Positions 37,550 to 45,592 of a stretch of DNA of 64,000 bases are shown here, one piece after another (the first letter of the stretch is position 1; every line of letters starts with the position of its first letter). The stretch spans positions 1 to 64,000 of the forward strand of contig NZ_JTDK01000022.1 of assembly GCF_000802305.1 (NCBI RefSeq), written 5' to 3'. A model generated the notes under the pieces. The model was given only the letters and a program-made list of their open reading frames with translations, ran no database searches and was not told the DNA's origin. A program made the translations under genes and the position numbers. Source of the DNA: Microbacterium mangrovi. GTDB lineage: Bacteria; Actinomycetota; Actinomycetes; Actinomycetales; Microbacteriaceae.

Positions 37550-37737
37550 TAACGGTCTCGTCACGGGCGGCGGGCGGCGTCCGGCGGTCTGGACGGAGTC
37601 TGTGCGAACCCTGCGACTCCCCTGGGTCGACGGGAGCGGAATGCCCATTTCGTCGGATGCAGACGCCAGGCGCGACGTAGCGTGGCGCAGACGGCTCCAG
37701 ACGACTCGGTCCGGACCGCGTTCATCCGGAGGATGCC

Positions 37738-38358
37738 ATGAAACCGAAGATCGCGCTGCGCGCAGCGGCCTCGACCATCGCCGTCTGCGGCACGGTCGCG
37801 CTCGCGGGCTGCGCGTCGACGAGCCCGGCGGGCGCGGGCCCGCACGATCCGGCAAACGCCGGCTACATCGCCTCGCAGGCGAAGTCGATCGCCCGGTCCC
37901 TGGACCTCACGCACCCACCCAAGGTCGACCTGATCCGATTCGTCACCCCCGCCGAATGGGCGCAGACCCAAGTGCAATGCATGAAGAAGGCGGGATTCCA
38001 GGCCGGACTCACCACGGATGGCGAAGGCGTCAGTAACCCGCCGGCCAGCAGCGACGAGATGGAGCACCAGCTGAGGTTGGCGATGTACCGGTGCGAGGTC
38101 CAATACCTGACCGCACCGAAGTACGAGACGCCGCTCACCAGCGCGCAGCTCCACCGCCTGTACCGATACCGGTCGACCGACCTCGTCCGCTGCCTCGAAC
38201 GTCTCGGCCACGATCCGGCCGAGAAGGCCCCGAGCGAATCCGTCTTCGTGGAGAGCGGCGGCGCCTGGACACCATACGCCAGCGCCGGAATCCCCGACAG
38301 CGACCTCCGGCACACCACCCTCACGTGCCCGCAAACCCCCGCAGACCTCTACGGATAG
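37738..38358 (+). CDS. Hypothetical lipoprotein
   Basis: A 206-aa exported protein: signal peptide with lipobox ALAGC (C25), then a domain of about 175 residues with four further cysteines (in QCMKK, RCEVQ, RCLER and TCPQT) that could form two disulfides. No family recognised. CGGAGGATGCC precedes ATG 37738. It lies immediately upstream of the remains of a MacB-like export system, a context in which similar small lipoproteins are often found in actinobacteria. Codon use is slightly less GC-biased than in neighbouring genes. Confidence 0.8.
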   Translation: MKPKIALRAAASTIAVCGTVALAGCASTSPAGAGPHDPANAGYIASQAKSIARSLDLTHPPKVDLIRFVTPAEWAQTQVQCMKKAGFQAGLTTDGEGVSNPPASSDEMEHQLRLAMYRCEVQYLTAPKYETPLTSAQLHRLYRYRSTDLVRCLERLGHDPAEKAPSESVFVESGGAWTPYASAGIPDSDLRHTTLTCPQTPADLYG

Positions 38359-38361
38359 CCA

Positions 38362-38612
38362 GTGCCGCACCGCACCGCACCGCACCCCTGCTGACCCGCC
38401 CCTGGAGAGGCGGGCGCCGAGCATCGCTCGGGATCGCACTCCTCGCCGCTCTGTCGGCGGGAGGCTGTGGATGGGCGCTCGCAACCGTCCTGCGGCCTGC
38501 ATCCGACCGGTCCACCGTGGCTCGGTTCACTTACGTTCGTGTGGCCGAAGGAACGGTGGGCGAGACCTTGAACCTCGACGCCGTCGCCCAGTGGACCTCG
38601 ACGCCGGTCGGG
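38362..38612 (+). pseudogene. Remnant of periplasmic adaptor (membrane-fusion) gene
   Basis: Only the N-terminus survives: a membrane/lipobox-like segment (GIALLAALSAGGCGWALATVL) and the start of an adaptor domain (YVRVAEGTVGETLNLDAVAQWTSTPVG type). The frame has no start codon. A GTG at 38362 would be in frame if one unit of the (CCGCA)4 pentanucleotide run at 38365-38384 were removed. After about 38612 the sequence jumps to the 3' part of an ATPase gene, so an internal deletion removed the rest. Confidence 0.75.
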
Positions 38613-38620
38613 GCGCAGTC

Positions 38621-38905
38621 GGCCGCGCCCGCGAGCTCCTCGACCGGTTCGGAGTCGATGTCCCGGCCGACCGCAAGCCTGCGCAGGTGTCCGGCGGTCA
38701 GGCTCAGCGCATCGCATTATGCCGAGCAATGCTGAACCGCCCGCGCATCCTGCTCGCCGATGAACCCACCGGCAACCTCGACCCCACCACCGCGCAGACG
38801 GTGACCGATGCCCTGACCGCGCATGCCCGCACCGGGGCGACGGTCATCGTCGTCACCCACTCTCCCGTCCTCGCCGCGGCGTGCGATCGGGAGATCTCGC
38901 TGTGA
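38621..38905 (+). pseudogene. Remnant of MacB-like ABC ATPase gene
   Basis: Encodes the C-terminal 95 residues of a MacB/LolD-type ATPase: SGGQAQRIALCRAML signature, ILLADEPTGNLD Walker B and the VVTHSP switch. The N-terminal half with Walker A is missing and the reading frame differs from that of the adaptor remnant just upstream. It therefore cannot hydrolyse ATP alone. Its stop overlaps the GTG of the permease gene, preserving the original operon junction. Confidence 0.8.
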
Positions 38906-39996
38906 GTCGACAGCTGCCACTGCTCCGCGAAGCGGTGAAGTCCGCACGCTCCGCACCGGTCGCCTCTGCTCTGACGGTCCTCACCATCGCCGGCATGATG
39001 CTCGCAGTGATGCTCACCACGGGACGGGCCGTCGGAGCCGAGGACCACGTACTCGACTCGATCGACTCGGTCGGGACGCGGACCATTCTGGTGCGTGCGG
39101 ACCCGGCCGCGGGACTGACCAGCGATGTCCTCGGCAGGCTCGCCCACATCGAGGGGATCAACTGGGCCGGCGCCTTCTCGACGGCGATCGACTCGACCAA
39201 CACCCGCATCCCCGACGGCGCGAGCGTTCCAGTGCGCTACGCGTACGGGGACGATCTGCGAGAACTCGGGATGACGCCCTCACCGTCATCCCGAGTCGCG
39301 TACGCATCGCAAGAGGCCCTCGACCGGCTGGGTCTTCCCGATGCCGCCGGCAGCATCACCCTCACCGACGGGACGACATACGGGATCGGCGGCCGCATCG
39401 ACTCCCCTGCGTTCCTCGCGGACTTCGAACCCGTCGTCCTCGTCCCGAGCACGGGCGCACGCACGCCCCACCCGATCAGCATCCTGCTGGTCATCGCCGC
39501 GCGGCCTGACCTCGTCGGCACGCTGACTGACGCGGTGACCTCGGTCCTCGCACCCTCCGACCCGACGAAGGTCACGATCCAGACCAGCGCAAGCCTGGCC
39601 GCCCTTCGGTCGATCATTCAGGGCCAACTCGGCAGCTTCTCACGCCAGCTCGTGGTCGCCTTGCTGATCGTCACCGGCATCCTCGTGTCTGTGATCCTGT
39701 ACGGTCTCGTGATGATGCGGCGCAAGGACTTCGGCCGGCGACGCGCGCTCGGCGCGACGCGCACCTTCATCCTCACTCTTCTCCTCGTTCAGACAGCGCT
39801 TCTCGCCGTTGCCGGGATCGGCGGCGGAACGGTGAGCGCGGTCGTCACGCTCCTCGTCGCGGGCGACCCGTTGCCGCGACCGGCGTTCACGATCGCGCTT
39901 TGTACGCTCACGCTCCTCACTGCGACCCTCGCCGCGCTGGTGCCGGCCGCTATCGCGAGCCGGCGGGAGCCGATCCGAGAACTGCGGGTTCCATGA
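38902..39996 (+). CDS. FtsX/MacB-like permease
   Basis: A 364-aa permease with one N-terminal helix (about 22-40), a large extracytoplasmic domain, and three C-terminal helices (about 246-268, 288-320, 330-352), the MacB/FtsX plan. GTG 38902 overlaps the ATPase stop (GTGA). The frame is open throughout, but its ATPase and adaptor partners are deleted, so it is either an orphan using another ATPase or a gene starting to decay. Confidence 0.85.
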   Translation: MSRQLPLLREAVKSARSAPVASALTVLTIAGMMLAVMLTTGRAVGAEDHVLDSIDSVGTRTILVRADPAAGLTSDVLGRLAHIEGINWAGAFSTAIDSTNTRIPDGASVPVRYAYGDDLRELGMTPSPSSRVAYASQEALDRLGLPDAAGSITLTDGTTYGIGGRIDSPAFLADFEPVVLVPSTGARTPHPISILLVIAARPDLVGTLTDAVTSVLAPSDPTKVTIQTSASLAALRSIIQGQLGSFSRQLVVALLIVTGILVSVILYGLVMMRRKDFGRRRALGATRTFILTLLLVQTALLAVAGIGGGTVSAVVTLLVAGDPLPRPAFTIALCTLTLLTATLAALVPAAIASRREPIRELRVP

Positions 39997-40020
39997 GCAT
40001 GCGACCCACGAAGCGCGAGG

Positions 40021-40341
40021 CTAGACCGCGCAGTTCGGTGCGGCCGACCTGATCCCGCCTGTCGAGATCACGCCCCAGGCGGAGATGGCACCATATCCCG
40101 TCCGGTTCGACCGCCACGTGTACGAATTCTTGTTGTCCCACCGCTTGACGATATGACCCGCGACCAGGTGGAACACCTGGCCACTGGCATTCGATTGGAT
40201 CGAAATCGTCTCGATGTTGAATGAGCATCGGTACTGACCACCCGTCTTCGTCGCATCGGCGAACGCAGCGGACCCGCCCACCAGGGCGACGGCGGAGGCG
40301 ATGGCGAGCCCGGCGGCTGCCTTGCGAACATGCTTCCTCAT
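40021..40341 (-). CDS. Small secreted protein
   Basis: A 106-aa precursor with a clear signal peptide (KAAAGLAIASAVALVGGSAAFADA), leaving a mature part of about 77 residues with two cysteines that may form a disulfide. It is aromatic- and Asn/Ser-rich (VKRWDNKNSYTWRSNRTGYGA). No family recognised with certainty; size and composition recall secreted bacteriocin-like peptides such as lactococcin 972 relatives, but no diagnostic motif is seen. It converges on the MacB-like permease gene 24 nt away. A promoter with a repeated TTGAGTAGTC lies upstream. Confidence 0.7.
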   Translation of the reverse strand: MRKHVRKAAAGLAIASAVALVGGSAAFADATKTGGQYRCSFNIETISIQSNASGQVFHLVAGHIVKRWDNKNSYTWRSNRTGYGAISAWGVISTGGIRSAAPNCAV

Positions 40342-40418
40342 TGAGAGACTCCTCGATTCTGTCCAGTGGCGCTCAACACCTTCGTACCGCCTCGGCGCGG
40401 GACGGTGGAGGGCCGAAC

Positions 40419-40466
40419 GCTAGAATCCGGACGATTGAGTAGTCAACTCTGCGCTTTTGAGTAGTC
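40419..40466 (-). promoter_or_regulatory. Promoter and direct repeats of the small secreted protein gene
   Basis: Minus strand TTGACT (40446-40441), 16-nt spacer, TCTAGC (40424-40419). TTGAGTAGTC occurs on the plus strand at 40435-40444 and 40457-40466, 22 bp apart; the first copy overlaps the -35 and continues as TTGAGTAGTCAA. Confidence 0.55.
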
Positions 40467-40537
40467 GGCGACGAAAACCGTGCAGCCGGCACGGACGACC
40501 ACCTCGTGCAATTTGCCGGCGTCGGCTCACCGCCGCG

Positions 40538-41494
40538 TCACGGCATCCAGCGGCCGTCGGGGGAGACCTCGGTGTCGCACTGCAGCTGGGCCAGGGCGGC
40601 CCGGAGCTCCGGGCCGTGGGCGGCGGCGAGCTCGATCGCGCCCAGGTTCGCGGCGAGCTGCTCCGGGCGGGATGCCCCGAACAGGACGTTCCCGACCCGG
40701 GCATCGGCCAGGCACCACGCGATCGCGAGCTGCGCCGGGGTGGCGTCGAACTCCGCCGCGACCCGGGCGACCTCCGGCGCGACGGCGGCGACGCGGGCGC
40801 GGATGCCGCCGACATCCGCGCCGATCTTGCGCTGCGGATCGCGGCCGAGCAACACGCCTCCCTCGAACGCGTCGGAGGCCTGCAGGCCCAGCATCCCGCT
40901 CCCGAACAGCTCCGCGTAAGGCGCGCCGTCTGCCATCGCGCGCCGGGCGATGCCGTACTTCAGCTGCGCGAAGCTCGGCGCCTCTCCCCCGGATGCCGCG
41001 GCGACCTCGAGGGCCCGGCGGGTGTCGTCGATGACCCAGTTGTTGATGCCCCACGCGCCGACGAGACCCTCGCCGACCAGCTCGCCGACCTCGCCGACGA
41101 GCCGTTCCATGTCCGGTGCGTCGAGGTAGTCGCCGACGACCACGGCGTCGAAGCGGTCGATGCCCGCGCGGTCCAGCGACTCGCGCAGCTGCCTGCGGAA
41201 ATCCTGGTTCGGCCAGTCCCACAGCCACAGCTTCCCGCAGAGGAACACGTCCTCCCGCGCGACGCCCGAATCGGCGAGCGCCCGCCCGAAGACGATGTCG
41301 GTCTTCGAGTTCTCGGCGTGCGGACCCATGTTGTAGTACGCGACGTCGAAGAAGCCGGCGCCGGATGCCGCGGCGGTGCGGATCATCCCCACCGCGTCGT
41401 CGTGGCCCATGCGATCCCACGTGTTCCACGATCCGAGGCCGAGGGTCGGAACGGCCGGCAGAGCGGGGCCGAGTGAGCGGGTGGGTGCGGGCAT
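40538..41494 (-). CDS. Aldo/keto reductase (copy 1)
   Basis: A 318-aa TIM-barrel oxidoreductase of the AKR superfamily. D50, a tyrosine at 53/54 and K88 of the catalytic tetrad are present (GFFDVAYYN; LCGKLW). The strand that normally carries the catalytic histidine reads AVVVGDYLD, with Gly where His is expected. The NADP-binding end (VLFGASRPEQLAANL) is intact. Paralog of the gene at 43504, which has the same substitution. It diverges from the SDR gene across an operator-bearing promoter. Confidence 0.88.
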   Translation of the reverse strand: MPAPTRSLGPALPAVPTLGLGSWNTWDRMGHDDAVGMIRTAAASGAGFFDVAYYNMGPHAENSKTDIVFGRALADSGVAREDVFLCGKLWLWDWPNQDFRRQLRESLDRAGIDRFDAVVVGDYLDAPDMERLVGEVGELVGEGLVGAWGINNWVIDDTRRALEVAAASGGEAPSFAQLKYGIARRAMADGAPYAELFGSGMLGLQASDAFEGGVLLGRDPQRKIGADVGGIRARVAAVAPEVARVAAEFDATPAQLAIAWCLADARVGNVLFGASRPEQLAANLGAIELAAAHGPELRAALAQLQCDTEVSPDGRWMP

Positions 41495-41523
41495 CGTCGC
41501 CTCCGGAGTCGGTCTTGCGTTTT

Positions 41524-41537
41524 TCTACATTTGTATA
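41524..41537. promoter_or_regulatory. TCTAC-N4-GTATA operator (site D)
   Basis: TCTAC ATTT GTATA in the divergent AKR/SDR promoter; the right half is degenerate and overlaps a perfect TATAAT (41534-41539) aimed at the SDR operon. Confidence 0.55.
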
Positions 41538-41603
41538 ATAACGTCATCGACGCAGGGCACCGCAACCGTGCGGACACCCGCCGAGGCTCAGAGAGGAGCA
41601 CCC

Positions 41604-42347
41604 ATGACCAGCAGTCCCCGGGTCGTCGTCATCACCGGCGGAGCCGGCGGGATCGGCCGTTCCCTGGCATCCGCCTTCCTGGCCGAGGGCGACGCCGTGG
41701 TGCTCGCCGACCTGCCCGGCGAACGTCTGGATGCCGCGGGCACCGACCTCGGCGTGGCCACCGCCGGCGTCGATCTCACCGATCCCGGGGCCGCGGCATC
41801 CGTCGTCGCGCAGGTCGCCGAGACGCACGGTGCGATCGGCGTGCTCGTCAACAACGCCGGCATCCTGCACCTGCACGGGTCGGTCGTCGACCTGCCGGTC
41901 GCGGACTTCGAGGCGACGGTGCGGGTCAACGTCCTGGGCACGTTCGCGATGACCCAGGCCGTCGCGCGCCACATGATCGACGCCGGCTCGCGCGGAGCGA
42001 TCGTGAACATCTCCTCCATCGGCGGGCGCCAGCCCACCCCGGGGATGGGTGCCTACGAATCGAGCAAGGCCGCCGTCGATGCGATCACGCGCTGGGCGGC
42101 CATCGAACTGGCGGCATCCGGCATCCGGGTCAACGCCGTCGCGCCGGGCCCCGTCGACACCCCGATGATGCGCGCGGGGATGCCGGACGGCTCGCCGATG
42201 CGGGAGGCGTGGCTGTCCCGCATCCCGCTGCGGCAGATGGCCGATCCCGACCAGGTCGCCGCGGCCGCCGTGTTCCTGGCATCCGGCCGCGCCGCGCACA
42301 TCACCGGAACGAGCCTGCCGGTCGACGGCGGCCAGCTGCTGCTCTGA
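41604..42347 (+). CDS. Short-chain dehydrogenase/reductase
   Basis: A 247-aa classical SDR: TGGAGGIG cofactor loop at residues 11-18, NNAG at 83-86, and the catalytic S138, Y151 and K155 (NISSIG; YESSK). D36-type acidic residue after the second strand (VLADLP) favours NAD(H). GAGAGGAG precedes ATG 41604. First gene of a run SDR-alcohol dehydrogenase-AKR with tight spacing. Oxidises or reduces an alcohol/ketone; substrate unknown. Confidence 0.92.
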   Translation: MTSSPRVVVITGGAGGIGRSLASAFLAEGDAVVLADLPGERLDAAGTDLGVATAGVDLTDPGAAASVVAQVAETHGAIGVLVNNAGILHLHGSVVDLPVADFEATVRVNVLGTFAMTQAVARHMIDAGSRGAIVNISSIGGRQPTPGMGAYESSKAAVDAITRWAAIELAASGIRVNAVAPGPVDTPMMRAGMPDGSPMREAWLSRIPLRQMADPDQVAAAAVFLASGRAAHITGTSLPVDGGQLLL

Positions 42348-42376
42348 CCCGGCGCACCCGACGGAAGGAAACGAGG

Positions 42377-43507
42377 ATGACCCTCCCCACCCATACCCGG
42401 GCCGCGGTGCTGACCGCACACGGCGAGCCCCTCGAACTGCAGGACCTCCCGCTGCCGGCCGAGATCGAACCGGGCGCCGCCCTCGTGCGCATCGGCGTCT
42501 CGACCCTCTGCGGCACCGACATCGAGATCTGGTCGGGCAAGATGAGCTTTCCCGGGATGCTGCCGATGGTGCTCGGCCACGAGATGGTCGGCGAGATCGT
42601 GGCGGTCGGCGCCGGTACCGTGGACGCGCTCGGGCGGCCGCTCGCGCCGGGCGACCGGATCGGGTGGTCGGAGTCCACGTGCGGCCGCTGCTTCGGCTGC
42701 GTCGTGCTGCGCGAGCCGGTGCACTGCACCAGCCGCGGCTACGGCTTCCTGCAGCGATCCGACGTCCCGCCGTTCGCGACCGCCGGCCTCGCCGACTACG
42801 CCTACGTCACACCGGGCGCGGCGAAGCTGCGCCTGCCCGACGCCGTGAAGGACACCTGGGCCTCGATGGCGGGATGCGCCGCCAAGACCGTGCTGCGCGC
42901 GTTCGACCGGATGGGCGGCGTGCGCACCGGATCCCGCGTGGCCGTGCAGGGCTCGGGCGCGCTCGGGATCTTCGCCACGGCGGTCGCCAAGATCTCCGGC
43001 GCCGCGCAGGTCATCACGATCGGGGCCCCGGCATCCCGCCTCGAGCTCGCCCGCCGGTTCGGCGCGGACGCCGTCGTCGATCTGGCCGGCGGAAACACCG
43101 TGGAGCAGGTGCTCGAACTGACCGGCGGCCACGGCGCCGACCACGTGTTCGACTTCGCCGGGGCGGCCTCGGTCGGCCCCGAGGCGATCGGCATGGCAGC
43201 GCTCCGCGGCACGTTCACCGTCGTGGGATCGACCGGCCCGCAAGGCGACGCGTTCCCGCTGTCGGCGGTCATGGGCAAGGAGCTGACGATCACCGGATCG
43301 CTCAACGGCGACATCGCCGACTACGCCCGGTCGATCGCGTTCTTCGAGGCGTTCGCCGACCGGTATCCGTGGGACGACCTGTTCTCGGCACCCGTCGGAC
43401 TGGCCGACGCATCGGCGAAGATCGCGTCGATGGACCGCCTCGGCGAAGTCAAGGCCGTGATCGACCCGCGCCTGGACGCGGCCTCGAGCACGGAGGCGGC
43501 GGCATGA
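42377..43507 (+). CDS. Zinc-dependent alcohol dehydrogenase (MDR family)
   Basis: A 376-aa medium-chain dehydrogenase. C45, H68 and E69 (TLCGTD; LGHEMVG) make the catalytic zinc site, C102, C105, C108 and C117 the structural zinc site, and QGSGALGIFA the cofactor loop. GGAAGGAAACGAGG precedes ATG 42377. It starts 29 nt after the SDR gene and overlaps the second AKR by 4 nt (ATGA), so the three oxidoreductases are co-transcribed. Confidence 0.93.
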   Translation: MTLPTHTRAAVLTAHGEPLELQDLPLPAEIEPGAALVRIGVSTLCGTDIEIWSGKMSFPGMLPMVLGHEMVGEIVAVGAGTVDALGRPLAPGDRIGWSESTCGRCFGCVVLREPVHCTSRGYGFLQRSDVPPFATAGLADYAYVTPGAAKLRLPDAVKDTWASMAGCAAKTVLRAFDRMGGVRTGSRVAVQGSGALGIFATAVAKISGAAQVITIGAPASRLELARRFGADAVVDLAGGNTVEQVLELTGGHGADHVFDFAGAASVGPEAIGMAALRGTFTVVGSTGPQGDAFPLSAVMGKELTITGSLNGDIADYARSIAFFEAFADRYPWDDLFSAPVGLADASAKIASMDRLGEVKAVIDPRLDAASSTEAAA

Positions 43508-44454
43508 TCCCGCAGCGCCGCCTCGGGGCATCCGACCTGACCTGCGGCGTCTTCGCCCTGGGCTCGTGGCACACGTACGACCGCATGGACTTCGGCGACG
43601 CCGTCGCGATGGTGCGCGCCGCGGTGGATGCCGGGGTGAACCTGTTCGACGTCGGCGTCTACCAGGGCCCGGGGATGCCGCCCGTGTTCACCGACGTGCT
43701 CTTCTCGGCCATCGTGCGCGCCGCCGGCATCCGCCGCGACGAGTGGCTGCTGTCGAGCAAGCTGTGGCTGGAAGGGTACGGGGATGCCGGCTTCCGCCCA
43801 CAGCTGGAGAACGCCCTGTTCCGGGTCGGCGCCGACCACGCGGACCTCGTGGTGCTCGGCGATCTGCGTGACTCGGCCGTGGACCTGCGCACCGTCGTGC
43901 TCGACCTCGCCGGACTCGCCGAGGCGGGGCTCATCCGGGCGTGGGGCGTGAACAACTGGTCCGCCACCACCGTGCAGCGCCTCCTCGACCTCGCACGGGA
44001 GGAGGGCGTCCCCGGCCCGGTCACGGCGCAGCTGAAGTATTCGGTGGCCCGGCGCTCGATCCCCGACGGCGAGCCGTTCGCCCACGTCTGGGATCAGGGC
44101 GTCGCGCTGGAGGCGTCCGACGCGCTGGAGGGCGGCATCCTCGCCGGCAAGGTGAACCCCACCCGCCAGATCGGCCGCGACCCGGGCGACATCCGCGACG
44201 CGATCGTCGCGCAGGTTCCGGCGTTCACCGCCGTCGCGTCCTCGCTGGATGCCTCCCCCGCCCAGCTCGCGCTCGCCTTCACCCTCACCCACCCGGCCAC
44301 CGCGACGACCCTGTTCGGGGCGACGAGCCTCGACCAGCTGAACGCGAACCTCGCCGCATGGGATCTCATCGAACGCGTCGGCGCCGACCGCCTCCGCGAA
44401 CTGACCGCCCCGTTCTGGACCGACCGCGGGATCGTCGATCCCGAAGGTCCGTGA
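43504..44454 (+). CDS. Aldo/keto reductase (copy 2)
   Basis: A 316-aa AKR paralogous to the gene at 40538. D49, Y53 and K86 are present, but the expected catalytic-His strand reads LVVLGDLRD (Gly119). Both copies share LGSW.T.DRM near the N-terminus, a Q-L-K-Y-[SG] motif and [EL]ASDA.EGG further on, marking a distinct subgroup. ATG 43504 overlaps the dehydrogenase stop. A repeat-rich hairpin follows the gene. Confidence 0.88.
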   Translation: MIPQRRLGASDLTCGVFALGSWHTYDRMDFGDAVAMVRAAVDAGVNLFDVGVYQGPGMPPVFTDVLFSAIVRAAGIRRDEWLLSSKLWLEGYGDAGFRPQLENALFRVGADHADLVVLGDLRDSAVDLRTVVLDLAGLAEAGLIRAWGVNNWSATTVQRLLDLAREEGVPGPVTAQLKYSVARRSIPDGEPFAHVWDQGVALEASDALEGGILAGKVNPTRQIGRDPGDIRDAIVAQVPAFTAVASSLDASPAQLALAFTLTHPATATTLFGATSLDQLNANLAAWDLIERVGADRLRELTAPFWTDRGIVDPEGP

Positions 44455-44468
44455 GCGGCGGCCCCCTT

Positions 44469-44569
44469 GCGCCCTGAGCTTGTCGAAGGGCAGACCCACC
44501 CGACACAACTGCCCTTCGACAGGCTCAGGGCGCCGACCCGACACAACTGCCCTTCGACAGGCTCAGGGC
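44469..44569. repeat. Inverted and direct copies of the dispersed repeat
   Basis: One inverted copy (GCCCTGAGCTTGTCGAAGG, 44471-44489) and two direct copies (44513-44531, 44551-44569). The inverted and first direct copies with flanks give 25-bp arms (44469-44493 with 44509-44533) and one mismatch around a 15-nt loop, a strong terminator-like hairpin between the AKR and the esterase genes. Confidence 0.85.
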
Positions 44570-44596
44570 GCCGACCCACACACCCAAGGAGTCCCC

Positions 44597-45592
44597 ATGA
44601 CCACCACCGACCTCCGGCCCGCGCCGGTGCCGTTCGACCCGCAGGTGCAGACGGTGCTCGACGCGATGGCGCAGAACCCGCAGCCCGCGCTCACCCGCGA
44701 GACGATCGCGGCATCCCGGATCGGGGCCGAGACGATGTTCCCCGCCAATGACGAGGTGATCGCCGGCCGCGCGGTCTCCTGGGAGGAGCGCGTCATCCCC
44801 GGGCCGGCCGGAGCGCCGGACCTCGAGCTCACCGTCTTCCGCCCGCACGGCACCGAGGGGCAGGCGCTGCCCGCCCTGTACAACATCCACGGCGGCGGGA
44901 TGATCGTCGGCCACCGCACGTGGGAGCACGGGCGGGTCGTCGACCTCGTCGCGGAGCTGGGCGTCGTGGGCGTCACGGTCGAGTACCGGCTGGCACCGGA
45001 GAATCCCTTCCCGGCCGGCGCCGAGGACTGCTACGCCGGTTTCGTGTGGCTCGCCGAGAACGCGGCCGCGCTCGGCATCGACCCCGACCGCATCGTGGTG
45101 ATGGGCGGCAGCGCCGGCGGCGGCTTCTCCGCCGCCGTGGCGCTCATGGCCCGCGACCGGCAGGGCCCGCGCATGGCCGGCCAGCTGCTGCTGTGCCCGA
45201 TGATCGACAACACGAACACCACGGTGTCCAGCCACCAGTACTCGCGGCTCGGCACCTGGACCCGGGAGCTCAACGAGCTGGCCTGGGCGTGCGTGCTCGG
45301 CGACGACGACGCGGACTCGGCGGATGCCCCGGCCTTCGCCGCCCCGAGCCGCGCGACGGACCTGTCGGGCCTGCCGCCCGCGTTCATCGAGGTGGGGGCG
45401 GCGGAGACGTTCCGCGACGAGGACGTCGACTACGCGACCCGCATCTGGGCGACCGGCGGACAGGCCGAGCTGCACGTGTGGGCGGGTGGATGCCACGGCT
45501 TCGACATGTACGTGCCGGATGCCGAGATCTCCCGCGCCGCCCTGGCGACGCGCTCGTCGTGGCTGCGCCGCATCCTCGGGCTGGAGGGATGA
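44597..45592 (+). CDS. Alpha/beta hydrolase, HSL family (copy 1)
   Basis: A 331-aa esterase of the hormone-sensitive-lipase family: H98-G-G-G oxyanion motif, nucleophile S172 in G-G-S-A-G-G, an acid in the FRDEDVDYA region and the histidine in GGCHGFD. AAGGAG lies upstream of ATG 44597. It hydrolyses short acyl or aryl esters. It overlaps its paralog at 45589 by 4 nt (ATGA), and an MFS gene follows. Confidence 0.92.
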   Translation: MTTTDLRPAPVPFDPQVQTVLDAMAQNPQPALTRETIAASRIGAETMFPANDEVIAGRAVSWEERVIPGPAGAPDLELTVFRPHGTEGQALPALYNIHGGGMIVGHRTWEHGRVVDLVAELGVVGVTVEYRLAPENPFPAGAEDCYAGFVWLAENAAALGIDPDRIVVMGGSAGGGFSAAVALMARDRQGPRMAGQLLLCPMIDNTNTTVSSHQYSRLGTWTRELNELAWACVLGDDDADSADAPAFAAPSRATDLSGLPPAFIEVGAAETFRDEDVDYATRIWATGGQAELHVWAGGCHGFDMYVPDAEISRAALATRSSWLRRILGLEG

